Origin: Triglochin maritima | Lineage: Eukaryota > Streptophyta > Magnoliopsida > Alismatales > Juncaginaceae | DNA: 64,000 nucleotides | Assembly (NCBI GenBank): GCA_963682175.1 | Contig: OY821775.1 | Coordinates: forward strand, 6,792,501-6,856,500 | Reading direction: 5' to 3' | Part shown: one piece after another, positions 12,901 to 26,530 of the stretch | Position numbering within the stretch: the first letter of the stretch is position 1 | Layout of the letters: each line of letters starts with the position of its first letter | Notes under the pieces: generated by a model | What the model saw: only the letters and a program-made list of their open reading frames with translations | Databases searched by the model: none | What the model was told of the DNA's origin: nothing | Made by a program: the position numbers and the translations under genes

Positions 12901-15900
12901 ATTTGTTTCTGAAGACTTCTGGGATTACCAAACTGTCCACCATAAAGCATGTGGGAACAGCAGCCAAACTTCTTTGCCAAACTCTACTTGAGCAGCCATT
13001 TTCCACCGCTCCAAGAAATTGTGTGGTGTACCCTCGTCTACGTTCTCATTGGTACCAAATAAAGCGGCAAATGTGCCACAATGTCTCTCATCACTTGACA
13101 CCACAGAAACAAGTGAAATTATTTAAAAGTCGTCCTAGTCGGCCCAGTAGTCAGTAGTCAGTTTTACAATGACTAGCCAACCAATTTGACTAGTTAACCC
13201 AACTAATCCAGATTAGTTTATTTTGAGCCTTGGACCAACTAGCATACAACTAGTCGACTTTAAAGAGCTCGGCTATTTCTTGTTGGACATTTTCATCTCA
13301 TATTCCTGGTTTTGATGATCACTACCATTTCTCACATGTTTCGGTTCGGCATGTTCTTCTTGATCTTGAGATTCTTTACGTATTAAATGTAGTGGTGGAA
13401 AAGGGAGAGATGGTGGATATAATGGGGAGCCAGGGACAATTACAGGGAAAGCATGTCCAGAAGGACTTTTTGGTACTTTCTGCAATGTAAGTATTGATGA
13501 ATATTGGGCCATGTGAGTTATTGTTCTTCGTTTTGTTTTTCTTAGCAACAGCAGCCTGCATTTCTCCTTTCTCCTTGTAAATATAATGTAAAGTGGCATT
13601 CTCCTTGTCAAGTTATTTTTCCTTTAAAACATTAACTACTATTATATTGCACTTATCATGGCAAGTTGGCAACAAAGGTTTGTATTTTCTTAAAGACAGT
13701 TACTGAAAGAAACATACAATCATTCTAAAGAATTGATAGTTTTGGTAGTTATATCATATGAATAGACAGTTTTAAAATGCTTCAATCTTATTGTAATTCT
13801 CTAGTTCATTTTGGTGGATAAGAATTTGGTAGTCAGACATTGTGTTTACTGTGTTAATTGTCTCAGTTGACAATTTCTATTGTTCTATATTTAGAGATGA
13901 GTTTGTGTTATGCACATTATGACCTGCTACTGATTTTGTTTATGTCTGTAGTCCCTGACCTTTTTACATCTCAAATGTTGAACTTAGCCTTGAAGTGCCT
14001 GCTTGAGATTTCATCTTATGAAATTCTTTGTTGGTACAAGAAGTACCTAAAAGCATTTGTTCATTACTATAATAGCAACTTATTTGACTCAGAAATTCTT
14101 TCTTTAGAGTGCTCTTATCATTAAATTGCATTTTCAGGAGTGTCCTTTGGGTACATTTAAAGATGTCGTTGGATCAGATCCGTCCTTATGCAATCAATGT
14201 TCGTCTAATTTTGTTCCAAATCGTGCCACTTTTATATACGTACGAGGTAATGTTCTTAAAAGGATTGAGTTCTGCAAGACCCTTTCCCCCCTCTCATATA
14301 AATCTTAGATTCAATAAAACTTCATTTTCTAACCTGATCCCATGTCACTTTAGTTCTTACCTGCCATGAATGAATCTGTATTTTATTCCATTTTGCAGGA
14401 GGTGCAACTCGGTCAGCTTGTCCTTACAAATGTTTATCTGATAAATATAAGTTGCCAAAATGTCAAACCCCTCTAGAGGAGTTGGTATATACTTTTGGAG
14501 GTCCATGGCTTTTTAGCCTTCTGTTGTCTTCTATTTTGATAATTTTAGCCTGTCTCTTGAGTGCATTAAGAGTCAAACTGCTGAGAAGTTATTCTTCTTA
14601 TCAAGACACAGATTCCATGCGTTGTCATGGTCCAACTTCGTCCCCGCACCTCCTATCCTTAGCAGAGGTACCCCAACTGATACCCGTCCCTTGCAATTTA
14701 TTTCAAGAGTGACCATTCATGAGTTTGTTTAATTGTTTTGTACTTTTCTACTTCTAGGTTCAAGGGACCAGTCGAGCCGAGGAGACACAAAGCCACGTTC
14801 ATAGGATGTATTTTATGGGTCCAAATAACTTCAGGGAGCCATGGCATCTCCCTTATTCTCCACCAGCTGCAATTATTGGGATTGTGTAGGTTAAATTCTT
14901 CTCATAATATTTATGCATTATTTTCTTCATTTTCACTATTCAATGTCGCGGTTTGAACAAGCCAAGCTGAACCCATCCATCTCAGATCAACCTGGCCATT
15001 CTTTTAATGTGCCAATGGTAAGCTTTTTTTGCTTTTGTCAAGCTCAAGCTCAAGCTCAAGTCAAGTGCAACTCTATAGGCTTGAATTCAAAGTGGTGGGA
15101 GCTTGATCTTATATTTTATTGAATTGAGCCTTGCAAGCTCTCTTGGCTTTGTTCTGAATTAAAATGAAGCTAATCTTAAGTTGACCATGCTTTTTTTCAT
15201 GGAATGGTTACCTAGAAGGATCCCATGCATATATGGGTAACACTACAAGTAAGTAAGTTTTAATATCAATATTCATATATGATCATAATATATAGTGCGC
15301 TATTGAGGCCACTCACCTGGTTGCCTTAGGCTACCGAGTCAAGCTAAGTGAGGATCGTCTCCTCAAACTCTATTGAGGCCTCTCCCTTTCAAAGAGGTTA
15401 TAGCTTGTTAGTCATTTTGAGCGCCTTATTTCCTTGAAGACTCCATCACCTCTAGGGGCTCTTTTAAGATCCTATCAAATGAGTGTAGTAACACCTAGTA
15501 ATTAGTCTCAAACACCTCTTATTTGTAGCAGATAACAAATTCATGTAACTTAAAATCGTGTTTTTTTGTTACTTTCAATTATTTTCTTGTTAAAATCATT
15601 TTTGAGTTAAGATTAGATGTTAGTTTACTTTTTTACTTTTGGCATCTCATTCCCTTTTTTAGCATTTAAGTATTTTAAACACACAACATTGAATTTAGAA
15701 CTTCTTTATTAGAAAAAAGGTTGTTTTCATTTTTTTTAAATCATGCTTCAATTGGGCTAGCATCTCGCCTTTCGCCTCGATACTTGGGCTATTTTCAGGC
15801 TCATATCCATTCACCTCAATAGCTTAATGTATATCTATACAGCTATACTAGTAGACATTGCAGTATAATCATACACACACACACATATAATACATATATC

Positions 15901-18900
15901 TAGTAAACATTGTATTATAATCACATTATATCATATTCACATGTAATAACCAATTACTTAAGGAATTCCCAAGCATAACCCTTGCAAATAACCTCGAAAT
16001 AAAGAAGTGAAATGTGTCCGTAAAGAAATATAATTTTCTTAGAAAGCCATACCAATTACAGTGTTTGTTGGTTTGAGAATCCAAATGTTAAAAAACCCCA
16101 GAGCGTTGAGCTGTAAGGTTCATCAATTTAACATAGTATTTTGGGTTTACAAACAAAGTAGTACTGTAGATACTGCAACGTAAAGTGTCAATATATGGTG
16201 AAAATGAGTCTAACTGTAAAGTAGTCTTGATCCTGTGACAAACAATAAAGACTTGCTTTGGAGGGCAGTCTAATTGGATTGCTCAGGAGTAATTCTATCT
16301 TCATGGAAATGAACTAGTCTATTTCAAAAGTTAATTTAGCATACATCTCAAGATAACGAGGAGATTATTTATGGCAACCTACTTAACACCTATTTTGGCC
16401 CCAAAAGGAATCAATCCGCATCTTCATGACTCCATAAGTGATAATCATCCTACTTTACTTGACCCAAAACGCAAAACATTATGCAAGATCTGCAGAGCAC
16501 TATTTTTTACAAACGTCCGTAACGTTATTTATCTCTTTTTTGATGATTTTGGGTTATTGTTCTCTCACGTAAAGCCTAATATCATGCTCATCCACTATCA
16601 TAGTAGCATTGTATCTTTGTCGCAATAGCCTTTGCTGAAGAAATAACATGCTGTTGACGTGCTTTGAAAGAAACTATACTAGCTATTTTGTGATCAATTT
16701 CTCATTGACGTGTAGTCAATTTTGATTTCTTCTGTTCATTGATTGTAAGCACGCCATAATGTCAGGTATGAAGATGCTTTCAATCGTTTCATAGACGAGA
16801 TAAACTCAATTGCAGCCTATGAGTGGTGGGAAGGATCAATCCACATTATACTTGCAATACTTGCTTACCCTTGCTCCTGGTCTTGGAGACAATGGCGCCG
16901 CAAAGTGAAGGCACTCCGTCTTCAAGAATATGTGAAATCTGAATATGATCATGCATGTCTGCGATCATGCAGGTCACGAGCTCTTTACAAAGGAATGAAG
17001 GTCCTCTTAATTTACTGTACAATATTTGCTTCCGTACTCTATGTTTTATGTTTTGCCCCCCAATCTAGTTGATGTTAGTCAATCCATTAAAAAGGCTACT
17101 CAATAGCTTGGATTGTAAAGATAAAAAGAAGAGTTTTTCCCCAAATGGCGTGGTCCAATGATCACATGTTCACAGACAATTGGAAGACAAATGTTTCATC
17201 TTTTCTTATCACGTTTTTTTTACTTAGAAGTCCAGTAACTTGCTAATCAGAGTTCTATTACTATTGGTTCCTTACAGATCAACATAATTTCAAGTAATTT
17301 TGAATCTTGTACAGTGATGTCTTTCTCCATTACTTATCATGCCTTGCGGCTTATTTTTACGCACTGAAGCATAACTCTTCCAGGTTGGCTCAACTCCTGA
17401 TTTGATGGTTGCTTATATTGACTTCTTTCTTGGTGGTGATGAAAAGCATCTCGATGTAGACTCCACAATTGCTCAAAGATTTCCATTGTGTATCATTTTT
17501 GGTGGCAATGGAAGTTACATGTCTCCCTATTATCTTCACAATGACACATTGTTGACAAATCTCATAAGTCAGGTAGTATATAGCAAGTATTCATTCTAGA
17601 AATGTTTGAGCATCTGATTACAATTTTCAGTTGTACATATGTTTGTATACGTGCCAACAAGGGTAAGGGATATTTTGTTTGTTCACAGCATGTACCAGGA
17701 ATGATATGGAATAGATTTGTCTCTGACCTGAATTCTCAACTGAGGATTGTGAGTCAAGGAAGCATCCGCTCAGGACTACATTCTATTATTTCGTGGATGC
17801 ACAGCGATGGAAATTCCCAACTTATGCAGAATGGTGTAAAGATAGAGTTAGGTTGGTTCCAAGCCACACCTTCAGGCTATTACCAACTAGGAATTCTAGT
17901 GAAAGTGATTCATCATTTTCCCCACATCCGGCACCGTTTAGACAATGCTGACTCTTCACGTGCAGAAAGATCAAGGTAGTGTGAATAGGTTGGGCTTTGT
18001 TTTCTTGCACTTTGCCATGCTAAAATTTGTTATTACCGTCAAAATCAACCTATTCCGTCTTAATTGATTTTTGTTTTCAGGAAAAAATCTATTCCTATCA
18101 GAAGTGTTAAGCATCTTCCACCAAATCAGCCATCTGTGAGCTCTTTAAATTCCTCTAAAAGAGTAACTGGGGGTGTAAGTGGAGGGATAATAAATCAAGA
18201 AACACTGCAATCACTAGGTTATAAAAGAGACTTTCTATTTCCTTTCTCACTTTTGCTTCGGAATGCTAGGCCAATTGGTCTTCAGGTATTAGTCATTAAG
18301 TTCTCTGCTGTATAAAATTCTATCTTGCAATTAAACAAGCAGTCTGATTATCCTTCATAATCTCTTTACAGGATACAGTTCAGCTAATTATTGCTGTCAT
18401 GCTTCTGGGTGATTTGGTTGTCACTATTCTTATGATGTTTCAGCTATATTGGATCTCTCTTACTACTTTTCTTGTAGCATTGTTTATTCTGCCCTTATCT
18501 TTTATTTCACCTTTCCCTGCGGGACTATATGCTCTTCTAAGCAGGGGTCCAAGACGGTCTTCACTTGCCCGTATGTATGTATTGTGGAATATTACCTCTT
18601 TGTCGAACATAGTAAGTCTATAGGCACTTTTCATACTTACATTCGAGCAATTTCATCAAATTGTTTTCTTCTTCTTTAGTACTATGTAGCTCTGACTATA
18701 TATATTAGAGGCGTGCATTTGCATTCATGTTGAACCCTTAGCTTTCTATATTAACTTCATAGGAACTATAGGGAGTAGGACCAGTTGGGGCTAACTCTCA
18801 GTTGGACAATCTTTAGTCTTGAATTGTTTAGGACAAGGTCAAGTAATGCCATAATGGGGTTTCATTTATGATTTCTTTGTAGGGCGTGTCCTCCCTTACC

Positions 18901-19034
18901 CAAGCAAAAGAAAGTTAGGGAGAGTGGCCTATGAACTATCTGGTTATTATGAACCAAATTTACTTAAACTTAATGTGCAACTGTTAAATTTCCAAAGTAC
19001 CTTATATTAATTTATTTTTATTATTTTGTTTTCT

Positions 19035-19065
<31 letters not shown>

Positions 19066-21629
19066 GGGGGGGGGGGGGCTTAGCTTAATGTTAACGTTGG
19101 GGAATTAGTGGTGCAGAAAGTGCAGCTTCGGAAATTGACAGAACAGAGTTTTCAAGTGGACAATGCCATCTGATGATGTTGGTCATAACTACAATCTTGT
19201 GTTTTATCTGCGTTACCTTCAATCAATGCACTCTATATTGTAGCTTTACTATACTTCTGGATATATCAAGTTTAATTTCCTAACGAACGGTGGTGTGGTG
19301 GTATTTTGGTGTCGGTAGTGCCATTCCGTTCACGTTTAAATGTGTCAGAAATAGATGTTGCTATGTTGTCTTCACATTCTATTTATAGGGTCATTAATTA
19401 ATTGCTAAATACTCTTTTAATAAGTTGTAAGATGCAATAATTTAGTCGATTGAATTTAGGTGTAAAAATGTGATTGCAACTTATAGAAATTTGCTTTGCT
19501 GATGTTCTGGAAAGGAAATTTTTCTCTTACATTTAAATGTTGACTTTCACTATTATCTATTTTGTGCCACGGTGGAGTGTCGGGAGAATGAGTAGCCATT
19601 CATGCATCAGATTATTAGAATGATTAGCCATTTTCTAGCATTTCTATTCTATAAGTTTCTTGTTGAAGTCAACCGGTTCAGCTTTTAGTGATGCTAATTA
19701 TAAAGGTATCACTTCTTTCCAATTTGAGATCCTTTTTTTTATTTTTTACAGATTGCAGCTTGTACATGTGGGATCTTAAGCTATGGATTTCCAACATATG
19801 GCCTGTCTCTCGAAGATGATACCTGGAACGTTTATAGGTGCGATATTTATGCTATTCAATATATATTTTATAATTTTTCTGTGGTGCATTCATTTATATG
19901 TTGTGTAGCATTCTCTTAGTTGACATGAAATAGAATAGATAGGTGGTTAAACATGTGAGGGGAGGCTGAGTCTAAGACATTCACCAGTACGATACAATGA
20001 TCATTACATGAAAACAAGTGTATGAGATTCAATGTAATCGAAGACCTTGAATTCATTTTTAAATGGGTATGGATTGAGGGAAGCTTTCTTTGTACCAATT
20101 TTATTTTCCCTTTCATGAAAGAAATATGGAAGTGGATCCTGTAATTTCTAAATCATGTCTGACTGCATGGGTTAACATTTCCAAGATGCAACTTGCATGC
20201 TGAAAATTTCCAATTATACAGTTTTGTTATGCTACTAAACCTAAACATGATATATTTGACCTAAAATCGTGTCATCTTGATGCTGTACTCTAATTAAGAG
20301 TTCCTTGCCAATAGATGGGCAAATTCTCAAATACATTCATGGACACCTACCTGTACCTTAATCTCAAACATCTGACATGTGATCCTCTCTTTATTTAGAG
20401 CTCTTAAGGTGATGGTAGTGGGAAAGTGGCAAACCAGTGAAGATCTAATTTCGGCTCTAACAAGGGGGATAACAATAAAAATTTGTTTAAAAAAGTTAAT
20501 AGCCTAAGATTACACTTTGATCGTTAAAAAATAAACCAAGGTTGAACTTGTTAGGTATGAAATTAAAAGGTTCTAAGAAAATCTGGGGGTTTCTTATACG
20601 TTATAAATTTTGAGGTAATTATAGGATATTACTGTAGTAAATCCTGTTTTTGTTTTCAATTATCATTTCGTAGTGATTAGTGATCAATTCGTGGAAAGTT
20701 TTATGTGTTTGATATTAATTCCTTTGGCTTAAATAAAATTGTGGCACAACAATTTTATACAGTAATACAATAAATGTTCAATTTGAAACATCTTTGTTCA
20801 TAATATACTTTAGGAAATTACCACACACCTATTATGTAAAGCTCATAATTTGATCTGAATATGTCCTTGGTTGATTATAAATCTTCTTTACAAAGACACA
20901 TTAATTTTACATCAAGCATGTAGCTTGTATTTGCATTTTTGCTTCACGGGCAACATCACATAAATGTGTTTTGGTTTTGGACGAAACACTTGATTTTTTT
21001 ACCTTTTTTCAAAAATGAATGAGACTTTGACTACCACTATTGATGCTGACCTTTGTAGAAGTAGATCATTCAAACTCTTAATCGATAATGTTCCTTCTGC
21101 TAAGAGCTTCACTGTTATTTTGGATTGTTGACTTTCGTGGGTCAGTGCAATCTTTAGTGGATTTCTTAAGACGAAATGCTCAGTTCCTTCACAGGAGCCT
21201 TTACCTAGTGGACTTTGAATTTAGCCTACGGGATTGTCTTATTTTTTATCAACTACATACTTAGCTTTATTTTAATTGAAAGCATGTACTTAGGCATATC
21301 AGTTCAATTAATTCTTAAATGGCTGTGGGGGATTGAGCTCCCACCCTTCACCACCCAGCCTCATCCCTGAGTACTTTTGGCAATATTGTGAATCTGATGA
21401 GCATATTAAAATTGAAAATTTTGACCATTTTTAGATATGAAGAGCTCATTTTATTTCCACAATTTTCAGCGACTGACATTCACAACTATTTACTGGTTGT
21501 AGGGATGATAACGTGTGGTGGATCTTGCCAACTGTCCTTCTGATCATTAAGTTGTTCCAAGTACAGTTTGTGAATTGGCATATAGCGAATCTAGAGGTGC
21601 ATGATTACCGTGCTTTGCCAGGGTCATGA
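3985..21629 (+). CDS. Large glycine-rich multi-pass membrane protein, 22 coding exons
   Basis: The product belongs to the plant family of ~1400-residue glycine-rich proteins (Arabidopsis At5g47020/At5g11700 type), whose function is not known. Exons: 3985-4841, 5523-5635, 5986-6194, 7373-7492, 8505-8633, 8747-8872, 9790-9845, 9949-10048, 11027-11144, 11297-11509, 12182-12506, 13393-13486, 14138-14246, 14399-14667, 14758-14885, 16766-17000, 17384-17572, 17689-17975, 18081-18285, 18372-18611, 19752-19837, 21503-21629. The total is 4335 nt, giving 1444 aa in frame. Seen in order: signal peptide (about 1-37), several GGxGG-rich blocks, a Cys-rich GCC2/GCC3-like patch (about 805-850), a membrane segment (about 890-915), a conserved cytosolic stretch rich in Trp/Arg, and a C-terminal cluster of hydrophobic segments (about 1297-1425). 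The ATG at 3985 is the first in frame; an upstream TTG is not a likely start. Introns carry no host gene. The intron after 7492 has a GC donor. A surface location is inferred. Confidence 0.88.
12860..13010 (-). pseudogene. Possible degraded LINE ORF2 C-terminal fragment
   Basis: Read on the minus strand inside an intron of the glycine-rich gene, a short stretch encodes Leu-Phe-Pro-His-Ala-Leu-Trp-Trp-Thr-Val-Trp and is then stopped. This resembles the Pro-His-x-Leu-x-Trp-x-x-Trp pattern near the C-terminus of plant LINE reverse transcriptases (zf-RVT region). The match is brief, and no poly(A) tail or target duplication was found. Confidence 0.25.
15039..15064. repeat. CAAGCT hexanucleotide repeat
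   Basis: About four CAAGCT units lie in the 1.9-kb intron between exons ending 14885 and starting 16766. The rest of that intron holds AT-rich sequence with no recognised gene. Confidence 0.6.
19033..19078. repeat. TG microsatellite followed by a 30-G run
   Basis: A (TG)n tract runs directly into 30 consecutive G residues (19049-19078) inside the intron between the exons ending 18611 and starting 19752. Such a run could form G-quadruplexes in DNA or pre-mRNA, and its length is likely to be poorly determined by sequencing. Confidence 0.9.
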
Positions 21630-23466
21630 GAAATTTTCAATTTCTAAAAATTGTCCTTCAGTCAGAATGGAGAGAGATGTATCTGTCAAAGCCAATGAAG
21701 GATGACATTGTAAATACGGGTTGTAGTTTTGTGCATCCATGTTTCCTTTTGGGTCTATATATTGTTTATCGGCTATTCTTAAGCTTGCTGAGTGGTGCAG
21801 GCCTTCATGGATTTAGTCAGCCTTTTCTTTGATCAATATTTTCTCAGGAGTTATTTGACATCATTAGATATCAGGGCCTGTTTGTACCGTTCTTTTAGAG
21901 AAGTGATGTTTGTGTTGCCAATTTGTTCATACACTTCTACCGTGTGTTTTGGCCTTTCAATGTCTGATTGTAATTAAATGTTTGGTATAGCTATAAATGT
22001 GCAGTTGATCAGATTGGGTACGTTTTAGACTTGGGAGTCTTACCGTATTGCTTTCCTACAATTATTTGCAACCCATGTTCTCCAAATATGAGAATTTAAC
22101 ATTTGAATCGTATCATTTAACTAGCTTTATTGTTCAGTAATCTGTATGCAGGCCTTTCTACTAAAACACGGCAACCACAGCGCTCTGCCGTGCTATGTTA
22201 TGGACGTTGAGGTCTTAACTTTTCCAAATTACTTGCAATTTGATCTCAATCTCTCAGGTTGTACTTATTTTCTATTAGTGAACATTGCTTGTGAGTTGAG
22301 AGTTGAGACAATGAACCAAGTTGCATTTTGGTTACCTTCATTCTAATCTTAGTTTTCGCATGGTATCATGCTGGCATAGTTTCCTGTCAATCCGAAACGT
22401 AGGTTTTCAAACTAAACTTTTCGAACAATAGCAATTCATGTCTTTTGGTCTTTGGTTTCGTAGGCAGCTTGTGTTACTTGGATGCCTAATTTGAAACGTA
22501 CGGTTTCAAATTAACTTTCCTAAACAGAATTAATTGGACAGGAATGACAAGAAAACATGTGCTTGATCCTTCTACGTCGGATTAGTATCTGACTTGAATG
22601 TCTTCCTTTAGAAGCACAGGGTATGAAACTAAAATGTACCTATAATAAAAGCATGTGGATTGAAATAGTAATGACACATGTGGGTGTAGTGCTTAATATT
22701 GTTTCATACTTCAGAGATGCCAACGTAGGCTAACGAACTTTCATACGACATCTTTTCTAAGAACGCAAGATGCTATTTATATATTAACCTAAAAAACTTC
22801 GCAAGGTGTAACTACCGATTGTATTTGCAGGATTTACATCTTGGTTTGGCATGACTTTATGTTAATCTAGTTAATGAATTTTGGGTGTAATCCATCAACG
22901 TGGGGGGCAATTGATATTGCCAGCTTTTGTTCTTTAAACCCTCTTAATTTTATGAATGTTCTTTTCTCTCTTTTTTTTATCTGGAATTCTTCGACACTTG
23001 TATCAGTTTGTGGTTCTAAACTAGGGACGGATAAACACCGAGTACTTGAGGTGTTTTTTTTTTGGGTATCCATTGGTAGTTGGATTTTAAGATCTAAGAG
23101 TATGATTTTACACCCTCAATTAGTTGCAATATATCCTAGGTGCATAATTTTACGAATGTTGAAATCGTTAAGATTTTCCTTGTATGAATGAAGAGTCAGA
23201 GACTCATAATCGTTTGTATTATTTACCCAAGACTAGCTTTCATGGAGGGACAACTTTATCTTGAAATTGCATTCCTGATGCTGACCGAAAAGCATCAACA
23301 TCAATGTTACCCCAAGGGCCAAAGCCTCAAATGAAGCTCTTGCAAAAGGCATGCTCCGTAACTGAGAGACAGTTCTCGATTAATCCATGATACATGCTTA
23401 TCAAAAACATAAATGCATTCCTGATACGTTAAAGCCCCTTCAAAGTTGAACAAGATACATGGTTTG
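21630..23466. other. Spacer after the glycine-rich gene
   Basis: This holds the presumed 3' UTR followed by AT-rich sequence. I see no further gene, RNA gene or bounded mobile element. Short open frames here lack recognisable domains. Confidence 0.6.
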
Positions 23467-24346
23467 TGTTGGGAGGGGATCTAAGATGCACTAACACGAC
23501 ACGGATTACACGCACCACGAAATATAAAATATTGACTGCGGAATAATAACTTCTGACCCTCTCACAATCTCAATGCAGCAAGTAAACACAAATAAGATGA
23601 AATAGCAAGCAATCACACAACACACCTGAAGCAAACCACGACACACGCGATTTTACAAGGTTCGGCAAGATGCCTACGTCCTTGGGGGGTCTCCTGCGGG
23701 TTTCCTTTCCTTGAAGCTCTTCTCCAACAAGAGAAGTCTCCGAGATTACAAACGATTGGAAGCAATATGTCTCACAAAGCACTCTAGATATCTCTTTAGC
23801 CTAATCTCTCTCAAGGAAATAAGTATTGTATGTTGTGTTACAAGATTAGGGCAAAAAACCTATTTATAATGGGCTAAAATCGTACAGAGAATAATTCAGA
23901 TCGTCCATAACTGCCTGAAAATGGTCGATCGGAATTTCCCATTGGTCGACTGGATTTCAATTAGTTCGCGTAACTGCCACCATTCGGTCGACCGCTCTCC
24001 CCGAGCCGGTCGACCGTTCCACGCTGCTGAATAGCGCCTGAAGCTCCTGGACGTTTTCGGTCGACCGCGTGTCCAACACCGGTCGACCGATCTGCATGCT
24101 GTTGCAGCTCCTGTCGTTTTTCGGTTGACCGCGTGCCCAACACCGGTCGACCGGATCTCGATCGATCTTGAGCTCCAAATCTCCTGGCGTTATTCGGTCG
24201 ACCGAATTCCCAGAATCGGTCGACCAATCCTTGATCTGTTCCGAGCCCCGTGGCTCCTGAAGTAATTCGGCCGATCGTGACTTAAGTTCCGGTCGACCGA
24301 TTCTCCCAGAATTCTTGTATTAAGCAATTATAAACCAAATCCAACG
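23467..24346 (-). mobile_element. Solo LTR of an LTR retrotransposon
   Basis: Read on the minus strand this has LTR anatomy: a repeat-rich U3, a TATA box (TATAAATAGG at 23859-23868), then R/U5-like sequence ending CTCCCAACA. The plus-strand start is TGTTGGG and the end is CCAACG, so the termini are inverted copies apart from one terminal base. A 5-bp direct repeat, GTTTG, flanks it (23462-23466 and 24347-24351). No gag or pol sequence is attached, so it looks like an LTR left by recombination. The U3 carries six palindrome pairs. The altered terminal base leaves the right boundary less sure than the left. Confidence 0.6.
23923..24298. repeat. Tandem array of paired GGTCGACC palindromes
   Basis: Six pairs start at 23923/23944, 23986/24008, 24059/24081, 24123/24145, 24196/24218 and 24269/24291. 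Five pairs are spaced exactly 22 bp and the first 21. Pair-to-pair distance is 73 bp three times and 63-64 bp twice. Between pairs a partly conserved word (GCTCCTG..GTTTTCGG) shows that the whole unit is tandemly repeated. The array lies 55-430 bp upstream of the LTR TATA box. Confidence 0.85.
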
Positions 24347-24351
24347 GTTTG

Positions 24352-26530
24352 AATTTTGGAAGTGCTTTCGTATTATCAAAAACAAATCCTAACTTGTCAT
24401 TGAACGAATAGACTATAATATCCTTCTACCGAACAGACTCATGCATGAAACTTGAGAATCCAAGCGGAAATTCTGGTGGTGGTGTGTGTGGGGTCGATGA
24501 AATAAACAAATTTAAGAATATGTGCGTATCATAAGGTCAGTGGTTGGGTTCGGTCATGTCAGACGTGCAAGTCCTCTTATAAACAGGAATGCTATCATTT
24601 TGTAGGGATACCATTACCTCTCCCATAAGCTGTGGATTCTAAACCTGGTTTGGATCCGATCCTGTCATCCTGGTGTGGGAGCCGCCAGCGTGCGTGGCTA
24701 ATATGCCCGGTTGGATCCACTTGTTAGACCATGCCTTGTTGCCTTCCTTATAGATTAGTATTCTGTAATTTAATTAGAATATTTTAATCTACACTGACGT
24801 GGGCATGCAATGCCTTCAGTTATACGTAAATCATTGGACACACACACAACACGTCCCAATTAACAAAAATGAGGATGGGTACGGTTTTAGTAAACTTTTA
24901 CATATGAAATTTAAGATAAGGAAGCACATCTTTGTAAGTAAGATATGTTTTTAGTGTGTGACACGTCAACATTTAGGAGCAGTAATTTATCATTAAGTGT
25001 CGTTACTTCAGTTGCTAGATTTTTAATCTTATAATAGTATGAATTACGATTGAATCGCAACATGTATTCTTCTTTGTTTGTGGAATGGAGGACAAAATGG
25101 TTCATCTAAAAGGAGTAAAAAAACTATCATGTATTGATGTATATATGATTACATTATATATGGTTCAACTATTATTTAAATTCCACAAAAGACATTGGCT
25201 ATTCATTGGATTGGAGTAGCTACAATAATAGGCTGATTGTGATAGGCCTTCGGAAGGGAAAAAAAGACGTAAGAGAAGGAATTTATCTAAACACAAGAAA
25301 GCTCGTAGGACGGACTTTGTGTTGGAATTATTGTCGGGCTTTTTCTTCCTTTGATAGTGATAGACCAATAGGTGCAAAGGCGAAGAATGCTGCTAAGTTT
25401 AGGCGTCGGATTTGTTGAAGCCGAACACCCGTTTTTGTCCTTTGCTACCAAGTCCCAATGGAAGTTATCTTTCTTTTCAAAGATAAACTTATGACCCAAT
25501 TGAGTAATACGTGGAAATATTGGTACAAAAGACAATCTACGAGATTTTCGAAGACATGGATCACCAATGTTACCAACCACAATATCAGGATAAAATTACA
25601 ACATTACAGATATATACGTTGAAAACCTGATCTTTATGGACTGTGTTCAATGTAGTAGGACTGTGACCTACAAATTAATGTATACAAGATTTAACCTGAC
25701 ATGATCCACGCATAACTGCTACTCCATCTAGACATTGTTAGACCTTCTTTGACTTGCAATCACTAAAATCCACACCGATTAACCAAATTTGCTGGCAAAA
25801 CTTAATGATATTAAATCTTAAACAGAACGTTATTCTGCCAACCCGCAACGTTTTCTTGCCACGTTCGCCATCCATGTTGCTTATCTTAATACCACACCAG
25901 CATTGTGGCGTAGCACATCTCTAACACTAATCATATGGATAAAATTCCACCAGCAAACATGTTTTGTGGGGGATTTTTTTTTTGTTTGTTTGTCACCAAC
26001 GCTCTCAAGTGTTGCAAAACCAGACATTATGAATACTAAAAGTGTAACAAACAAAAAAAATGAAACATTTGCTGGAGACTAAACCTCAATGGAAAATGGG
26101 TAATACATGAAAAATGTGATGTGTAATCCAAAGTCCAAAACATATCATTGGTTTGTGTCTACTGTTTGGATTCAAATACGCAACAAGAGAGCACGTGGTG
26201 TTGGTAGTTGATCATTATTAAAACCAAGCAGGGAAGCCATTCAAGTCACTGTTTTAACCTCACCACAAAAACAAAAATGAATATCAAACCAAAGTAGTAA
26301 AAAAATTCACAAACCGCAGATATCTCCGTAACTGCGTCAGATATTGCAATAAATCCACCACCACCACCACCTCAATGGCATTCCCGTAATTCCAGCTAAA
26401 TTTGACGTCCTATACCGGCAATTACCGCTCCCCTCTCGCCGTATAATATGTACAGAAAACCCAAACGCCACCGTTTCCAGCTCCTTCACGAAAAGACCGA
26501 AAAAACCCTCAGAAACACTATCATTCACGA
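24352..26530. other. Spacer downstream of the ATL gene
   Basis: AT-rich sequence. A moderately GC-rich stretch at about 25200-25580 has overlapping open frames on both strands, but I could not match it to any gene. The stretch next to 26530 is probably the 3' UTR of the ATL gene. Confidence 0.5.

Noticed and set aside
25200..25580. Stretch with frames on both strands, considered as organelle-derived DNA
   Set aside because: I tried to match it to several plastid and mitochondrial proteins and could not; without a search the claim is unsupported.
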